Shown in pieces: positions 36,395-45,623 of a stretch of 64,000 nucleotides of DNA (its first letter is position 1; each line of letters begins with the position of its first letter). The stretch comes from Caulobacteraceae bacterium (lineage in GTDB: Bacteria; Pseudomonadota; Alphaproteobacteria; Caulobacterales; Caulobacteraceae). The stretch covers positions 124,001-188,000 of the forward strand of contig CANJLQ010000001.1 in NCBI GenBank assembly GCA_947475735.1, in the 5' to 3' direction. Under the pieces are notes generated by a model. That model did no database searches and was not told the DNA's origin. It worked only from the letters and a program-made list of their open reading frames with translations. The position numbers and the translations under genes were made by a program.

Positions 36395-36422
36395 GGAACC
36401 GTAGCGGTTGATATGCGCTATT
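36395..36422 (+). promoter_or_regulatory. Candidate general-stress (EcfG/SigT-like) promoter for csbD
   Basis: GGAAC at 36395-36399 followed after 16 nt by CGCTATT at 36416-36422 approximates the alphaproteobacterial EcfG consensus GGAAC-N16/17-CGTT, 43 nt before the csbD start. The -10 part is a weak match. CsbD genes are commonly members of the general stress regulon, which adds some plausibility. Confidence 0.3.
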
Positions 36423-36464
36423 CCCGGAAGCCTCCCCGGCGTCATCAGCAGAAGGACCTACCCC

Positions 36465-36773
36465 ATGACCGACCAACGCATCGAAGGCGCCGCCAACGGC
36501 ATCAGCGGCAAGCTCAAGAACGGCATCGGCAACCTGACCGGCGACACCAAGCTGCAGGTTGAAGGCAAGTTCGAGGAGGTGAAGGGCAAGGCGCTGGACG
36601 CCTATGGCCGCGCCATCGACAAGCTGGAGACACTGTCCGAGCGCGCGCCCGCCGATCTGCGCGAGCCGGTCCGCACCGGCCTGGACTTCGCCCGTCGCAA
36701 GCCGCTCCTGACCACCGGCATCCTCGCCGGCCTGGCCTTCATCCTCGCGGGCTCCGGCCGCCGTCGCGGCTGA
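36465..36773 (+). CDS. CsbD-family stress protein with C-terminal membrane helix
   Basis: The 102-residue product starts with a CsbD domain (RIEGAANGISGKLKNGIGNLTGDTKLQVEGKFEEVKGKALDAYG) and continues into a DUF883/YqjD-like tail in which a hydrophobic segment (LLTTGILAGLAFILAGS) could anchor it in the membrane. CsbD proteins are small, stress-induced and of unknown molecular function. ATG at 36465. A bidirectional terminator separates it from the convergent clpA. Confidence 0.85.
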   Translation: MTDQRIEGAANGISGKLKNGIGNLTGDTKLQVEGKFEEVKGKALDAYGRAIDKLETLSERAPADLREPVRTGLDFARRKPLLTTGILAGLAFILAGSGRRRG

Positions 36774-36798
36774 TCCAGCCCACGTCAGACAAACGAAA

Positions 36799-36830
36799 GG
36801 CCCGGGATCGCTCCCGGGCCTTTTGCTTTG
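36799..36830. terminator. Bidirectional intrinsic terminator between csbD and clpA
   Basis: GGCCCGGGA at 36799-36807 pairs with TCCCGGGCC at 36812-36820 across a TCGC loop, with TTTTGCTTT on the plus side and, on the minus strand, TTTCGTTT after the stem. It can stop both convergent transcripts. Read on the minus strand its 22-nt core is identical to the hairpin at 15019-15040. Confidence 0.88.
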
Positions 36831-36845
36831 CGCAGGGCGCGGCGA

Positions 36846-39161
36846 TCAGACCGCTTCGCCGTCCACGATTTCCTTCGCCGGCGCCCCGGTCGTCGGGGTG
36901 ATGTCGAAAGCGATCTTGCCGTCCTTCAGTTCCACCTTCACATGGCCGCCGCGCGTCAGACGTCCGAACAGGATGTCGTCGGCCAGAGGCTTCTTGATGT
37001 TCTCCTGGATGACCCGGCCCAGGGGGCGCGCGCCGTACAGTTCGTCGAAGCCGTTCTTGGCCAGCCAGTCGGCCGCATCGTCGGTCAGTTCGATGGTGAT
37101 GTTGCGGTCCGCCAGCTGGGCTTCCAGCTGCAGAACGAACTTGGTTACCACCATGCGGATCGTCTCGGCCGCCAGAGGCTTGAAGCTGACGACGGCGTCC
37201 AGACGATTGCGGAACTCCGGCGCGAACAGGCGCTGGATGGCCTTTTCGTCTTCGCCCTCGACCTTGCCGCGCCCGAAGCCGATGGAGGCCCGGGCGTTGT
37301 CGGCGGCCCCGGCGTTCGTGGTCATGATGAGCACGACGTTCCTGAAATCGACCTTCTTGCCGACCGCGTCGGTCAGCATGCCGTTGTCCATGACCTGGAG
37401 CAGGATGTTGTAGACGTCCGGGTGCGCCTTCTCGATCTCGTCCAGCAGCACGACCGCATGGGGATGCTGGTCGACGGCGTCGGTCAAGAGGCCGCCCTGG
37501 TCATGCCCGACGTAGCCCGGAGGGGCACCGATCAGGCGGCTGACCGTGTGCCGCTCCATGTATTCCGACATGTCGAAGCGCAGCATTTCGATGCCCAGGG
37601 TGGACGCCAGCTGCTTGGCCACCTCGGTCTTGCCGACGCCGGTCGGGCCGGCGAACAGGAAGGACCCGATCGGCTTTTGCGGATCACGCAGGCCGGCGCG
37701 GGCCAACTTCATGGCCGAGGCCACCTGTTCGATCGCCGCGTCCTGACCGAAGACGGCCCGGTTCAGGTCGGTCTGCAGCTCGCGCAGACCCTCGGTGTCG
37801 GACTTGGACACCGACTTCGGCGGGATGCGGGCCATCTTGGCGATCACGGCCTCGACCTCTTTCTGGCCGATGACCTTCTTGCGCTTGGATTCCGGCAGCA
37901 GCATCTGGGACGCCCCCGCCTCGTCGATCACGTCGATCGCCTTGTCCGGCAGTTTACGGTCGGTCATGTAGCGGGCCGACAGCTCGACCGCCGAACGGAT
38001 GGCGGCGTCGGTGTAGCGCAGCTTGTGGTGACCTTCATAGGAGCTCTTCAGTCCTTTGAGGATCTTCACCGTGTCTTCGACCGTCGGCTCGTTGACGTCG
38101 ATCTTCTGGAAGCGCCGCACCAGGGCGCGGTCCTTCTCGAAGTGCTGGCGATATTCCTTGTAGGTGGTCGATCCCATGCAGCGCAGGCTGCCGGACGCCA
38201 GGGCGGGCTTCAGCAGGTTGGAGGCATCCATGGCCCCGCCGCTGGTCGCGCCCGCGCCGATCACCGTGTGGATCTCGTCGATGAACAGGATGGCATCGTC
38301 GTGCGTCTCCAGCTCCTTGACGACCTGTTTCAGCCGCTCCTCGAAGTCGCCGCGGTACCGCGTCCCGGCCAGCAGAGCGCCCATGTCGAGCGAGTAGATG
38401 GTCGCGCCCTTCAGCACGTCCGGCACCTCGCCGTTGACGATCTTGCGCGCCAGGCCTTCGGCGATGGCCGTTTTGCCGACGCCGGGTTCGCCGACCAGCA
38501 GAGGATTGTTCTTGGTCCGGCGGCACAGGATCTGGATCGAGCGTTCGACCTCGGCCATGCGGCCGATCAGGGGGTCGATCTTGCCGTTGCGCGACTTCTC
38601 GTTGAGGTCGACGCAATACGCTTCCAGCGCCTCGCCGCCCGACTTCACGGCGGCCGCGTCCTCGGCCTCCTCCGGCGACTGGCCGGGGGCCGGTTTGGCG
38701 GGTCGCGTCTCGCCGGCACCGGCCTTCTTGGCGATGCCGTGGGCGATGAAGTTGACCGCGTCGTAGCGGGTCATGTCCTGCTCCTGCAGGAAATAGGCGG
38801 CGTGGCTCTCGCGCTCCGAGAAGATCGCGACCAACACGTTCGCGCCCGACACCTCTTCGCGGCCTGAGCTCTGGACGTGGATCACGGCGCGCTGGATCAC
38901 GCGCTGGAAGCCCGCCGTGGGCTTGGCGTCCTCGCCGTCCGACGTGGCGAGCGCCGCCAGATCGGTGTCGACATAAAGGGTCAGGGCGGTCTTCAGCGCC
39001 GTCAGGTCGACGTTGCAGGCCTTCATGACCGCGCCGGCGTCCTGGTCGTCGACCAGGGCCAGCAGCAGGTGCTCCAGCGTCGCATATTCGTGGCGGCGCT
39101 CATTCGCGTAGGAGACCGCGCGGTGCAGGGTCTCTTCGAGAGGACGTGAAAACGAGGGCAT
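36846..39161 (-). CDS. clpA: ATP-dependent Clp protease ATP-binding subunit ClpA
   Basis: The 771-residue AAA+ unfoldase feeds substrates to ClpP. It has an N-terminal Clp_N domain (residues ~1-140) that binds ClpS, a first AAA module with Walker [16 protein letters not shown] (Lys230) and [14 protein letters not shown], and a second AAA module with [38 protein letters not shown] and a C-terminal D2-small domain. The short linker without a ClpB-type coiled coil identifies ClpA. It follows clpS by 12 nt, so the adaptor and unfoldase form an operon; Bpt in the same window supplies N-degron tags. Confidence 0.97.
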   Translation of the reverse strand: MPSFSRPLEETLHRAVSYANERRHEYATLEHLLLALVDDQDAGAVMKACNVDLTALKTALTLYVDTDLAALATSDGEDAKPTAGFQRVIQRAVIHVQSSGREEVSGANVLVAIFSERESHAAYFLQEQDMTRYDAVNFIAHGIAKKAGAGETRPAKPAPGQSPEEAEDAAAVKSGGEALEAYCVDLNEKSRNGKIDPLIGRMAEVERSIQILCRRTKNNPLLVGEPGVGKTAIAEGLARKIVNGEVPDVLKGATIYSLDMGALLAGTRYRGDFEERLKQVVKELETHDDAILFIDEIHTVIGAGATSGGAMDASNLLKPALASGSLRCMGSTTYKEYRQHFEKDRALVRRFQKIDVNEPTVEDTVKILKGLKSSYEGHHKLRYTDAAIRSAVELSARYMTDRKLPDKAIDVIDEAGASQMLLPESKRKKVIGQKEVEAVIAKMARIPPKSVSKSDTEGLRELQTDLNRAVFGQDAAIEQVASAMKLARAGLRDPQKPIGSFLFAGPTGVGKTEVAKQLASTLGIEMLRFDMSEYMERHTVSRLIGAPPGYVGHDQGGLLTDAVDQHPHAVVLLDEIEKAHPDVYNILLQVMDNGMLTDAVGKKVDFRNVVLIMTTNAGAADNARASIGFGRGKVEGEDEKAIQRLFAPEFRNRLDAVVSFKPLAAETIRMVVTKFVLQLEAQLADRNITIELTDDAADWLAKNGFDELYGARPLGRVIQENIKKPLADDILFGRLTRGGHVKVELKDGKIAFDITPTTGAPAKEIVDGEAV

Positions 39162-39173
39162 GGGGAGATCCTC

Positions 39174-39506
39174 TCAGTCTTTTTCCATCGTGCATTGCAG
39201 CGGGTGCTGGTGACGGCGCGCCGTCTCGATCACCTGGGCGACCTTGGTTTCGGCCACCTCGTAGGTAAAGACGCCGCACACCCCAACGCCATGCTGGTGC
39301 ACATGCAGCATGATGCGGGTCGCGTCCTCGCGGCTCTTCTGGAAGAACCGCTCCAGCACATAGACGACGAATTCCATCGGCGTGTAGTCGTCGTTCAGGA
39401 TCAGCACCCGGTAGAGCGAGGGCTTCTGAAGCTTGGGTTTGGTCTCGGTGATGGTGGCGGCGCCTTGGCCACCCCCGCTCTGTTCACCTGGTCGTCTCGA
39501 CGGCAT
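39174..39506 (-). CDS. clpS: ClpS adaptor protein
   Basis: The 110-residue product delivers N-degron substrates to ClpA. The core begins [24 protein letters not shown] with the conserved Asn-Asp-Asp that contacts the N-terminal residue of the substrate, then THE ClpA-contact region [25 protein letters not shown] and [17 protein letters not shown]. The N-terminal ~28 residues are flexible, as usual. It is the promoter-proximal gene before clpA. Confidence 0.96.
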   Translation of the reverse strand: MPSRRPGEQSGGGQGAATITETKPKLQKPSLYRVLILNDDYTPMEFVVYVLERFFQKSREDATRIMLHVHQHGVGVCGVFTYEVAETKVAQVIETARRHQHPLQCTMEKD

Positions 39507-39595
39507 TCGTAATCCGGTGGGAGTTCGATGGATCAGATAGGGAATGATGGCGTGATTTGAAGGCGCGTCCAGTCACAGGTCGCGTGAGACATACG

Positions 39596-39625
39596 AAAAG
39601 GGCCCCGGCGTTACCGCCGGGGCCC
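39596..39625 (-). terminator. Intrinsic terminator of the phasin gene
   Basis: CGCCGGGGCCC (39615-39625) and GGGCCCCGGCG (39600-39610) form an 11-bp perfect stem around a 4-nt loop. On the minus strand it is followed by TTTTCG. It lies about 25 nt after the phasin stop. Confidence 0.9.
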
Positions 39626-39650
39626 TCATCATGCGACGATTTGGTCAGGC

Positions 39651-40142
39651 TTAGCGGGCGGCCTGGAAGGTCTCGACGGTCGCGGTGACGCGCTCGTTGA
39701 TCGGCTTGAAGCTGTCCTTGACCGAACCGGTCAGGGTCTCGGTCATCTTGGTGACCTCGGCCAGATAGGTTTCCATCGCCGACTTGGCGAAGTTGGTCTG
39801 CAGCTCGATCAGCTCCTGGACCGAACGGGCCTGCGAGATCGACTGGGCGGCGGCGACGCTGTGTTCCCAGCTGGTCTTGCCGTACGACAGGGCCTGGGCC
39901 GACAGGGCCTCGGCGCCCTTCTGGGCGGCGGTGGCCGAGGCGGTCAGGGCCTCCAGGTTCGACTTGGAGTGGGCCGACAGCTCGGCGAGCGAGGCGGTGG
40001 TCTTTTCCATGCCTTCGCGCAGGGCCTTGGTGCCGGCGGCCTGGGCGGTCTCGGCCTGGGCCTTGAACTGCTCGGTCTGGGCCTTGGCGGTCGTGGTGGC
40101 CTGGTCGACGGTCTTCTTGATGGTCTCGGCGGTATCAGCCAT
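39651..40142 (-). CDS. Phasin family protein
   Basis: The 163-residue protein is almost entirely alpha-helical and Ala/Glu/Lys/Thr-rich, with the phasin_2-type pattern: AETIKKTVDQATTTAKAQTEQFKAQAETAQAAGTKALREGMEK followed by LIELQTNFAKSAMETYLAEVTKMTETL near the C-terminus. Phasins coat polyhydroxyalkanoate granules and influence their size and number. No PHA synthase is in the window. A good promoter with a possible PhaR site lies upstream and an 11-bp-stem terminator downstream, so it is monocistronic and probably highly expressed. Confidence 0.92.
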   Translation of the reverse strand: MADTAETIKKTVDQATTTAKAQTEQFKAQAETAQAAGTKALREGMEKTTASLAELSAHSKSNLEALTASATAAQKGAEALSAQALSYGKTSWEHSVAAAQSISQARSVQELIELQTNFAKSAMETYLAEVTKMTETLTGSVKDSFKPINERVTATVETFQAAR

Positions 40143-40223
40143 GAGAGGTCTCCTGAACCAGAGGGAACGCGGTTGGCCCGCGTGATGTTTTCACGCCCCA
40201 GGCGATTCCGGGGCGACGCCGCT

Positions 40224-40272
40224 CATATGGTGCAAGTGCGAACAAGGGTCAAGGCGTTTTTGTTGCAGCGCA
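40224..40272 (-). promoter_or_regulatory. Candidate phasin promoter with PhaR-like site
   Basis: On the minus strand TTGACC (40247-40252) and CATATG (40224-40229) are separated by exactly 17 nt, a plausible sigma-70-type -35/-10 pair about 80 nt upstream of the start codon. Immediately upstream lies TGCAGCGCA (40264-40272), fitting the TGC-N3-GCA pattern reported for PhaR, the PHA-responsive repressor of phasin genes. Pattern matching only. Confidence 0.4.
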
Positions 40273-40410
40273 CAATGACACCGTTGTCCGGGCTCGCCTG
40301 TCAGGATTCAGCTGTTCAAATCCGCGTTGACCTCTGGTTAACCCACGTGAAACCTGCGGACCTCATGCTAGGCTGACATCTGCGTCGCGCCGGGGGGCCG
40401 TCGTCGCGTC

Positions 40411-41967
40411 ATGAATGAGCGAGGCTGGTTGCCGATGATGCGCCTATCGTCACTGCGTCTGTGGTCCGAACCCCGTCGCCTGATGGCCGCGCTGGCGATG
40501 TTCGCCCTGCTCGCCACGACGGGTCTCGGTGCGTGGTCGCAGGTCCAGGCTCAGTCCGGTGACAACACCCGCTACGCCGCGATCGTGGTCGATGCGGGCA
40601 CCGGCGAGGTCCTGTTCGGCCGTCACGCCGACAGCCGGCGCTATCCCGCCTCCATCACCAAGGTCATGACGCTGTATCTGGCGTTCGAGGCGCTGGAGCG
40701 CGGTCAGGTCAGCGTCGACGACGTCATCACGGTGTCTCCCCTCGCGGCCTCACAGCCGCCGTCCAAGCTTGGGCTGGCGGCCGGGCAGACGATCCGGCTG
40801 GACGACGCCATGCGCGCGACCGCCGTCCGCTCCGCAAACGACATGGCCGTGGTGATCGCCGAACATGTCGGCGGCTCCCAGGCCCGTTTCGCCTCCATGA
40901 TGACGCTGAAGGCCCAGGAGCTGGGCATGACCCAGACGCGCTACGTCAACCCGAACGGCCTGCCCGACAGCCGCCAGCTGACCTCCGCGCGCGACTTGGC
41001 GATCCTGGCCCGCGCCGCCATGCGCGACTATCCGCAGTATTACGCCTATTTCGGCCAGCACGACTGGGCCTACGAAGGGCGCGGCTACCGCAATACCAAC
41101 GGCCTGCTGCATTCCGGGAACGGCTATGACGGCATCAAGACCGGCTTCACCAATGCGTCCGGCTACAATCTGGCCGCTTCGGCGGTGCGCGACGGTCGCC
41201 GGCTGATCACCATCGTTCTGGGCGGCCGGTCCAGCGCCACCCGGAACGCCCACGTCGCCGAGTTGATGGACACCGGCTTCGAGGTCGAGCGCCGCCGCGC
41301 CGCCGGAGAACGCATCCAGGTCGCCCAGGCCTTCTTCGAGGCCCGCGGTTTCGGGGTCGGCGGACCCGACACCGGGGCCCCCGTCGCCTATGCCGCCCTG
41401 AACGGCGCGCCGGCCGACGAGGACGAAGCCGGCCAGGGGTCAACGAGCAGCGTCGCCTATACGTCCCTGCCCGCGTCCGCCGTGACCGCGCCGGTCGCCG
41501 CCGCCGCCGCCCCGCCGGCGGGATACACGCGGGCCACGCCCCAGCCTGCCCCGGTCCAGCCGGCCCCGATCGAGCGGGCCGAAGCCACGCCGCAGCGACC
41601 CGCGAACCTGACCGCGAGCCTGAACAGCGGTGTGACAACGGCCTCCACCCTGAACCGCAACGCCGCGACCACGGCATCGCGCCCCGCGGCACCGACGCGA
41701 CCCGCAGCGGCTCCCGCCCGCCCCGCCGCCGAACGCTGGAGCGTCCAGGTCGGAGCCTTCCGCGATGAGACGGTGGCCACGGAATGGCTGACAGAGGTCA
41801 ATCGTCGGTTCCGCAGTCAGTTCGCCAACGCCGAACGCACGGTGGCGTCTGCCGCCGGCTGGCACCGATCGCGCTTCACGGGGCTTTCCCAGTCCGCCGC
41901 CGAAGCCGCCTGCGCTGCCCTCGCCGTGCGCCGCGTCACCTGCATGGTCGTCCGGCCCGGCGGCTGA
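40411..41967 (+). CDS. D-alanyl-D-alanine carboxypeptidase with C-terminal SPOR domain
   Basis: The 518-residue product is a peptidase S11 (DacA/PBP5-type) enzyme that trims the terminal D-Ala of peptidoglycan stem peptides. After a cationic N-terminus and signal segment (LMAALAMFALLATTGLGAWSQVQAQ) it shows S81-x-x-K84 (SITK), S141-A-N and K243-T-G, all intact. A long Ala/Pro-rich linker (residues ~350-430) leads to a SPOR domain (ERWSVQVGAFRDETVATEW...CMVV) that binds denuded glycan, which targets the protein to the division septum. ATG 40411; a later ATG at 40438 is possible. Confidence 0.94.
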   Translation: MNERGWLPMMRLSSLRLWSEPRRLMAALAMFALLATTGLGAWSQVQAQSGDNTRYAAIVVDAGTGEVLFGRHADSRRYPASITKVMTLYLAFEALERGQVSVDDVITVSPLAASQPPSKLGLAAGQTIRLDDAMRATAVRSANDMAVVIAEHVGGSQARFASMMTLKAQELGMTQTRYVNPNGLPDSRQLTSARDLAILARAAMRDYPQYYAYFGQHDWAYEGRGYRNTNGLLHSGNGYDGIKTGFTNASGYNLAASAVRDGRRLITIVLGGRSSATRNAHVAELMDTGFEVERRRAAGERIQVAQAFFEARGFGVGGPDTGAPVAYAALNGAPADEDEAGQGSTSSVAYTSLPASAVTAPVAAAAAPPAGYTRATPQPAPVQPAPIERAEATPQRPANLTASLNSGVTTASTLNRNAATTASRPAAPTRPAAAPARPAAERWSVQVGAFRDETVATEWLTEVNRRFRSQFANAERTVASAAGWHRSRFTGLSQSAAEAACAALAVRRVTCMVVRPGG

Positions 41968-41970
41968 GCC

Positions 41971-42402
41971 TCAACGCTTGCGAAAGCGCGCGGCCTCCGC
42001 CGCCAGCCCTGAGCCCCAGGCGTCGCGCTCCTCAGCGGGTTCGGGCACGAACGGCGCGTCCGGCAGGCGGCCCGCGACCCCTCGCATCGCCAGGGCCAAT
42101 GGCTCGGCCATCTGGGCCAGCATCCGCAAGGGTCGCCCCTTGGCGTCCCGCACGTCCCAACCCTCGGCCGCGAAGGCATCAACCTGTTCCAGGGGCGAAA
42201 GGTGCTCAATGCCGTCCCAATCATCGGGGCGCACCGCCGCCTCGGCCTGGTCGCCGGTCAGTCCGAACACATCGCTCAGACAGGCGTCGACCTCCGGGAA
42301 CTCGTCCCGGCGCGTCGGGTCGGCATAGCCCGGCTTCATCAGGGCCCTGGTCTCCAGCTCGGCGACCCCGGGCAGTTCGATCAGTCGGCGTGTCTGGCTC
42401 AT
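41971..42402 (-). CDS. Hypothetical protein at the end of the glycan-use operon
   Basis: The 143-residue product is acidic and soluble (ALMKPGYADPTRRDEFPEVDACLSDVFGL, AFAAEGWDVRDAKGRPLRMLAQMAEPLAL), without signal peptide or membrane helix. No family recognised. It starts 9 nt after the stop of the large discoidin protein and converges with the carboxypeptidase gene (3 nt apart). Position suggests it could be read with the glycan locus, but it may be an unrelated gene that happens to follow. Confidence 0.6.
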   Translation of the reverse strand: MSQTRRLIELPGVAELETRALMKPGYADPTRRDEFPEVDACLSDVFGLTGDQAEAAVRPDDWDGIEHLSPLEQVDAFAAEGWDVRDAKGRPLRMLAQMAEPLALAMRGVAGRLPDAPFVPEPAEERDAWGSGLAAEAARFRKR

Positions 42403-42411
42403 GGTGATCCT

Positions 42412-45400
42412 CTAGCGCAACTCGACGCGCCGGGCACCGGCCGGAATGGTCAGCTCTCGGCCAGACCACATCGCGGGGCGGCCATCGATACGCACGCGGG
42501 TCGGCAAGGCCTGATCGTCCGGCCAGGATAGAGAGAACCCACCCGGAGGACGGGCTCGCCCGTCCAGCGTCAGCACCGTCGCTCCCACCCGTCGCCGGAG
42601 CGCGTAAGTCAGGGGGCCGAAGGGGGTCTGGATATTGCGCACCCCGACCCCGGCCGCACTGTCGATCCAGCGCATCGGTACGCCCGCCGCCAGAACCAGG
42701 GCCCCGTCCGTATCCCGCTCGTAGACGAAAAGATCGAGCGCCGAGCGGATGTAGTCCGAGCTGATCCAGGCATGAGGCATGTCGCCGATGAAGCGCGGCT
42801 CGCGCAGGTCGCGGCCGACCACCTCGGCCCAGCCATTCCAGGCGGCGGGACGGCGGTCGGCGAAGAAGAAGTCGAGGGCCTCAAGCGCGCGGTCGCGATG
42901 GCCGAGACGGACCAAGGCACCGACGGTGCGGAGTTCGTAGGGAGTGTAGTCGCGCCAGGCGGAGCCGTTGGTCGCCCGAGCCTGAAAGTTCGCCCAGTAG
43001 CGGTCGAAGGTGTTCGCGAGCAGAGTCGGCGGCAGTTCGGACTGCAGGCCGCCCGGGGACAGACCTATAGTCGTCGAGGTGGCGTCGAAGTCGCCCCGGT
43101 CTGCGGCACCCGCGATCCAGTCGATGCCATGATGTCGAGCGGTCGCCTCGACCGAGGCCACGACGTCGGTCAGGAACTCCCGGCGGGACGTCTCAATCTG
43201 TTCGGCGATGGCCGTCTCGTCCAGTGTCCGGGCGATGAAGGCCGCATCTCGGTAGCCGAGCAGTCCCCAGAAGTTGTCCCAGTTGGAATACGCCGGCCGG
43301 TCCGAATAGCCCTCATGGCTGATGGACGGAGGCAGGAGGCCGTAGAGGTGGCGGCGCTCGGACGTCTGGTTTTCAGGCACGCGGGTCGAGGCGCGCAGTT
43401 CGTCCATGTAGCGGATCGCGCCCTGCACCTGCGGCCAGACGGCGTGGAGCTGGGTCATGTCACCCGTGTAGCGATAGGTCTCCGCCGCCAGGAAGACGAA
43501 CTCGCCGTGGCTGTCGTTCTCCGGAACCGGATCGGCGCCCCGGCTGTCGACGCAGCAGGGCACCTTGCCGTTGTCGAACACGAAGGGCGCGTACCAGGCG
43601 AGATAGTCCTGGCTGAGAGCGGCGTGGCCCAGCCGGTTCAGCCCCTCGGCCATCATGGCCCCGTCGCGGATCCAGGAGCGATTGTAGCTGCGCGTGCCCG
43701 GCTGAAGGATCGGCCCCTGACGCGACATCAGCATGTGCGCCAGCGAGGACTTCATCGTATCCTCGATCCGCTGCGCCTCGGGCGGCAGGATCAGGTCGAA
43801 GCGGTCGAGCTTCTCGCGCCAGACGGTGGCGATCCGGGCCTGAACGGTGTCCAGCGCAGCCTCGACCGCACCGGTCGCCGGCAAGGCGGGGCGGGCACCG
43901 GCCAGCGCCGCGACCCAGCCGAAGGTGCGGGTCTCGCCGGGCTGAAGCGTGACCGAATACAACAGCGCCCCAGCCATCAGGCCCGTGCGATCGGACTGGA
44001 CCATGGCGTCGCGCGGAGCGTCGGGCCCGCGCGCCAGGAGGCTCTGCGGATCGGCACCCCCCTGGAACGTCGCCAGCCGGGCTTCGCCGGGTTGCACCAG
44101 CGGCAAGACACGCAGGGCGTCGTTCAGCACCAGCTCGGCCCCGTTCCACTGAACCTGCTCCAGAGGAGAAGCCCCGCCCGGAACCGCCAGAAACTGCACC
44201 GGCCCGTTCACCTGCATCGGCCGAGCCATCAGAGCCAGGGTCAGCGTCCGCGTCTGGGCCGAGGTGTTGGTCAGGTCGTAGCGGCCATACAGCGAGGCCG
44301 CATCCGGCGAACCCTCGGCCATCGCCGTCACCCGCAGGCTCCAGTGGTCGTGGCTCCAGGTGACAGTCGGGATGGGCAGATCGTCCTGTATCAGCCCTTG
44401 ATCGATCCTGGCGTCGGCCCAGGTGACCAAGCGGCCGTTGTCCAGCACGAACGGCTCGATCGAGGGACCGCCGCGCTTCAGCTCGATCGCGCCGTCCTCG
44501 GAGATCAGGCCGCTCTCGCCGCCGCCGTCCACGCCGACGAGGGTCCAGTAGGGCTGCTCGCCCCGGAAACCGCGCGGATAGAGGCCCCGGCGGCTGCGGC
44601 TGGCCACAGCGCTGAGAAAGGCCGTCGGGCTTTCGCCGAACGCCAGGGGCTCGATGCTCAGATCCGCCAGACCGTAGCCGGCGTCAGATGCGCCGATTGT
44701 GCCGAACCCGGCCCCCATCTGCCCCGACGCCGATGCCGGCAGCGGCGCGATCAGCTCCAGCCTCAACCACCTGGCCGAGGCTTCGGTCGTCATCAGCCAG
44801 TCCGTCCCGCCATCTCCGTCGTCAACCCGCGCCACCTCACGCCAGGCGCGTCGGTCGGGCGACCCCAGGATCCGGTAGCGCGACGCCGCCCGTCCCTCGA
44901 CCCAACTGAGGCTCAGCCCCCCGAACTCGCGTTCGTAGCCAAGGTCGAGCGTCAGGCTCTGCGCGCCCTGCCCTTGGGTGATCCATACGGTGCGGGGGTC
45001 GTCGTCGACGGCCAGCGAGCCGGTCGCGTTTCCATCCTCGCTCGACGCGTCCGCGACCGGTCGGGGCGGCACCACCGGTTCGGGCGGCAGGCTCCGAAGC
45101 GTCAGGTCGTCGATCTCGATGAAGCCTTCGCCGCCCTCGTCCGCCACGACCACGAACTCGATCCGCTCCGCCCCGCGGAAGGTCCGGTCCGGGGCCGGCC
45201 CCCAGGCCCAGACGATCTGGCGTTTCTTGATCGTGAAGACGGTCCAGTCGCCAGGAACGTTATACCGCCGCGTCTGACGCCAGTGGACGTTCTCTCCCGA
45301 CGCATCTGTGAACTTGACCTCGAAGGTGTTGGTCTGTCCGGCGCCACGAATCTTGAAGCTGATCTCGTAGTTGTCCGGAGCCTCGAACGACAGCGGCCGC

Positions 45401-45621
45401 GCCGCGAAGGCATAGCCCGCCCGCCCGTTGAAGTCGTAGTCCAGACGCAGCGCCCGGCCCCGCTGACCGTCCACCTGCGACAGCGTCGAGGTCACGTCGG
45501 TCGAGGCGTCGGCGGTCCAGGGCGACAGATCCTCAAAAGCGTCCAGCGTCCTCGTCGACTGGGCCTCGGCCGCCGGAGCCAGGAGTAGGAGCAGCGCGAA
45601 CAATCCGCCAAACAGACGCAT
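42412..45621 (-). CDS. Discoidin-domain, (alpha/alpha)6 glycoside-hydrolase-like secreted protein
   Basis: The 1069-residue protein has a signal peptide (LFGGLFALLLLLAPAAEA), an N-terminal beta-sandwich resembling a carbohydrate-binding module (residues ~25-165), a coagulation factor 5/8 (discoidin) domain (~170-320), a beta-rich middle part and a C-terminal helical domain from ~650. The last has RSYNRSWIRDGAMMAEGLNRLG, VPENDSHGEFVFLAAETYRYTGD and YSNWDNFWGLLGYRDAA, typical of (alpha/alpha)6 barrel enzymes such as GH15/63/94-like folds, then a beta-sandwich tail. The exact family was not recognised. It begins right after the MalG-like permease stop. It probably trims oligosaccharides in the periplasm or at the surface. 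Confidence 0.8.
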   Translation of the reverse strand: MRLFGGLFALLLLLAPAAEAQSTRTLDAFEDLSPWTADASTDVTSTLSQVDGQRGRALRLDYDFNGRAGYAFAARPLSFEAPDNYEISFKIRGAGQTNTFEVKFTDASGENVHWRQTRRYNVPGDWTVFTIKKRQIVWAWGPAPDRTFRGAERIEFVVVADEGGEGFIEIDDLTLRSLPPEPVVPPRPVADASSEDGNATGSLAVDDDPRTVWITQGQGAQSLTLDLGYEREFGGLSLSWVEGRAASRYRILGSPDRRAWREVARVDDGDGGTDWLMTTEASARWLRLELIAPLPASASGQMGAGFGTIGASDAGYGLADLSIEPLAFGESPTAFLSAVASRSRRGLYPRGFRGEQPYWTLVGVDGGGESGLISEDGAIELKRGGPSIEPFVLDNGRLVTWADARIDQGLIQDDLPIPTVTWSHDHWSLRVTAMAEGSPDAASLYGRYDLTNTSAQTRTLTLALMARPMQVNGPVQFLAVPGGASPLEQVQWNGAELVLNDALRVLPLVQPGEARLATFQGGADPQSLLARGPDAPRDAMVQSDRTGLMAGALLYSVTLQPGETRTFGWVAALAGARPALPATGAVEAALDTVQARIATVWREKLDRFDLILPPEAQRIEDTMKSSLAHMLMSRQGPILQPGTRSYNRSWIRDGAMMAEGLNRLGHAALSQDYLAWYAPFVFDNGKVPCCVDSRGADPVPENDSHGEFVFLAAETYRYTGDMTQLHAVWPQVQGAIRYMDELRASTRVPENQTSERRHLYGLLPPSISHEGYSDRPAYSNWDNFWGLLGYRDAAFIARTLDETAIAEQIETSRREFLTDVVASVEATARHHGIDWIAGAADRGDFDATSTTIGLSPGGLQSELPPTLLANTFDRYWANFQARATNGSAWRDYTPYELRTVGALVRLGHRDRALEALDFFFADRRPAAWNGWAEVVGRDLREPRFIGDMPHAWISSDYIRSALDLFVYERDTDGALVLAAGVPMRWIDSAAGVGVRNIQTPFGPLTYALRRRVGATVLTLDGRARPPGGFSLSWPDDQALPTRVRIDGRPAMWSGRELTIPAGARRVELR

Positions 45622-45623
45622 AT

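Noticed and set aside
36828..38867. 679-codon plus-strand frame opposite clpA
   Set aside because: It mirrors the well-supported clpA and has no recognisable domain or ribosome-binding site.
42772..45588. 938-codon plus-strand frame opposite the discoidin protein
   Set aside because: Antisense shadow; composition typical of reversed GC-rich codons.
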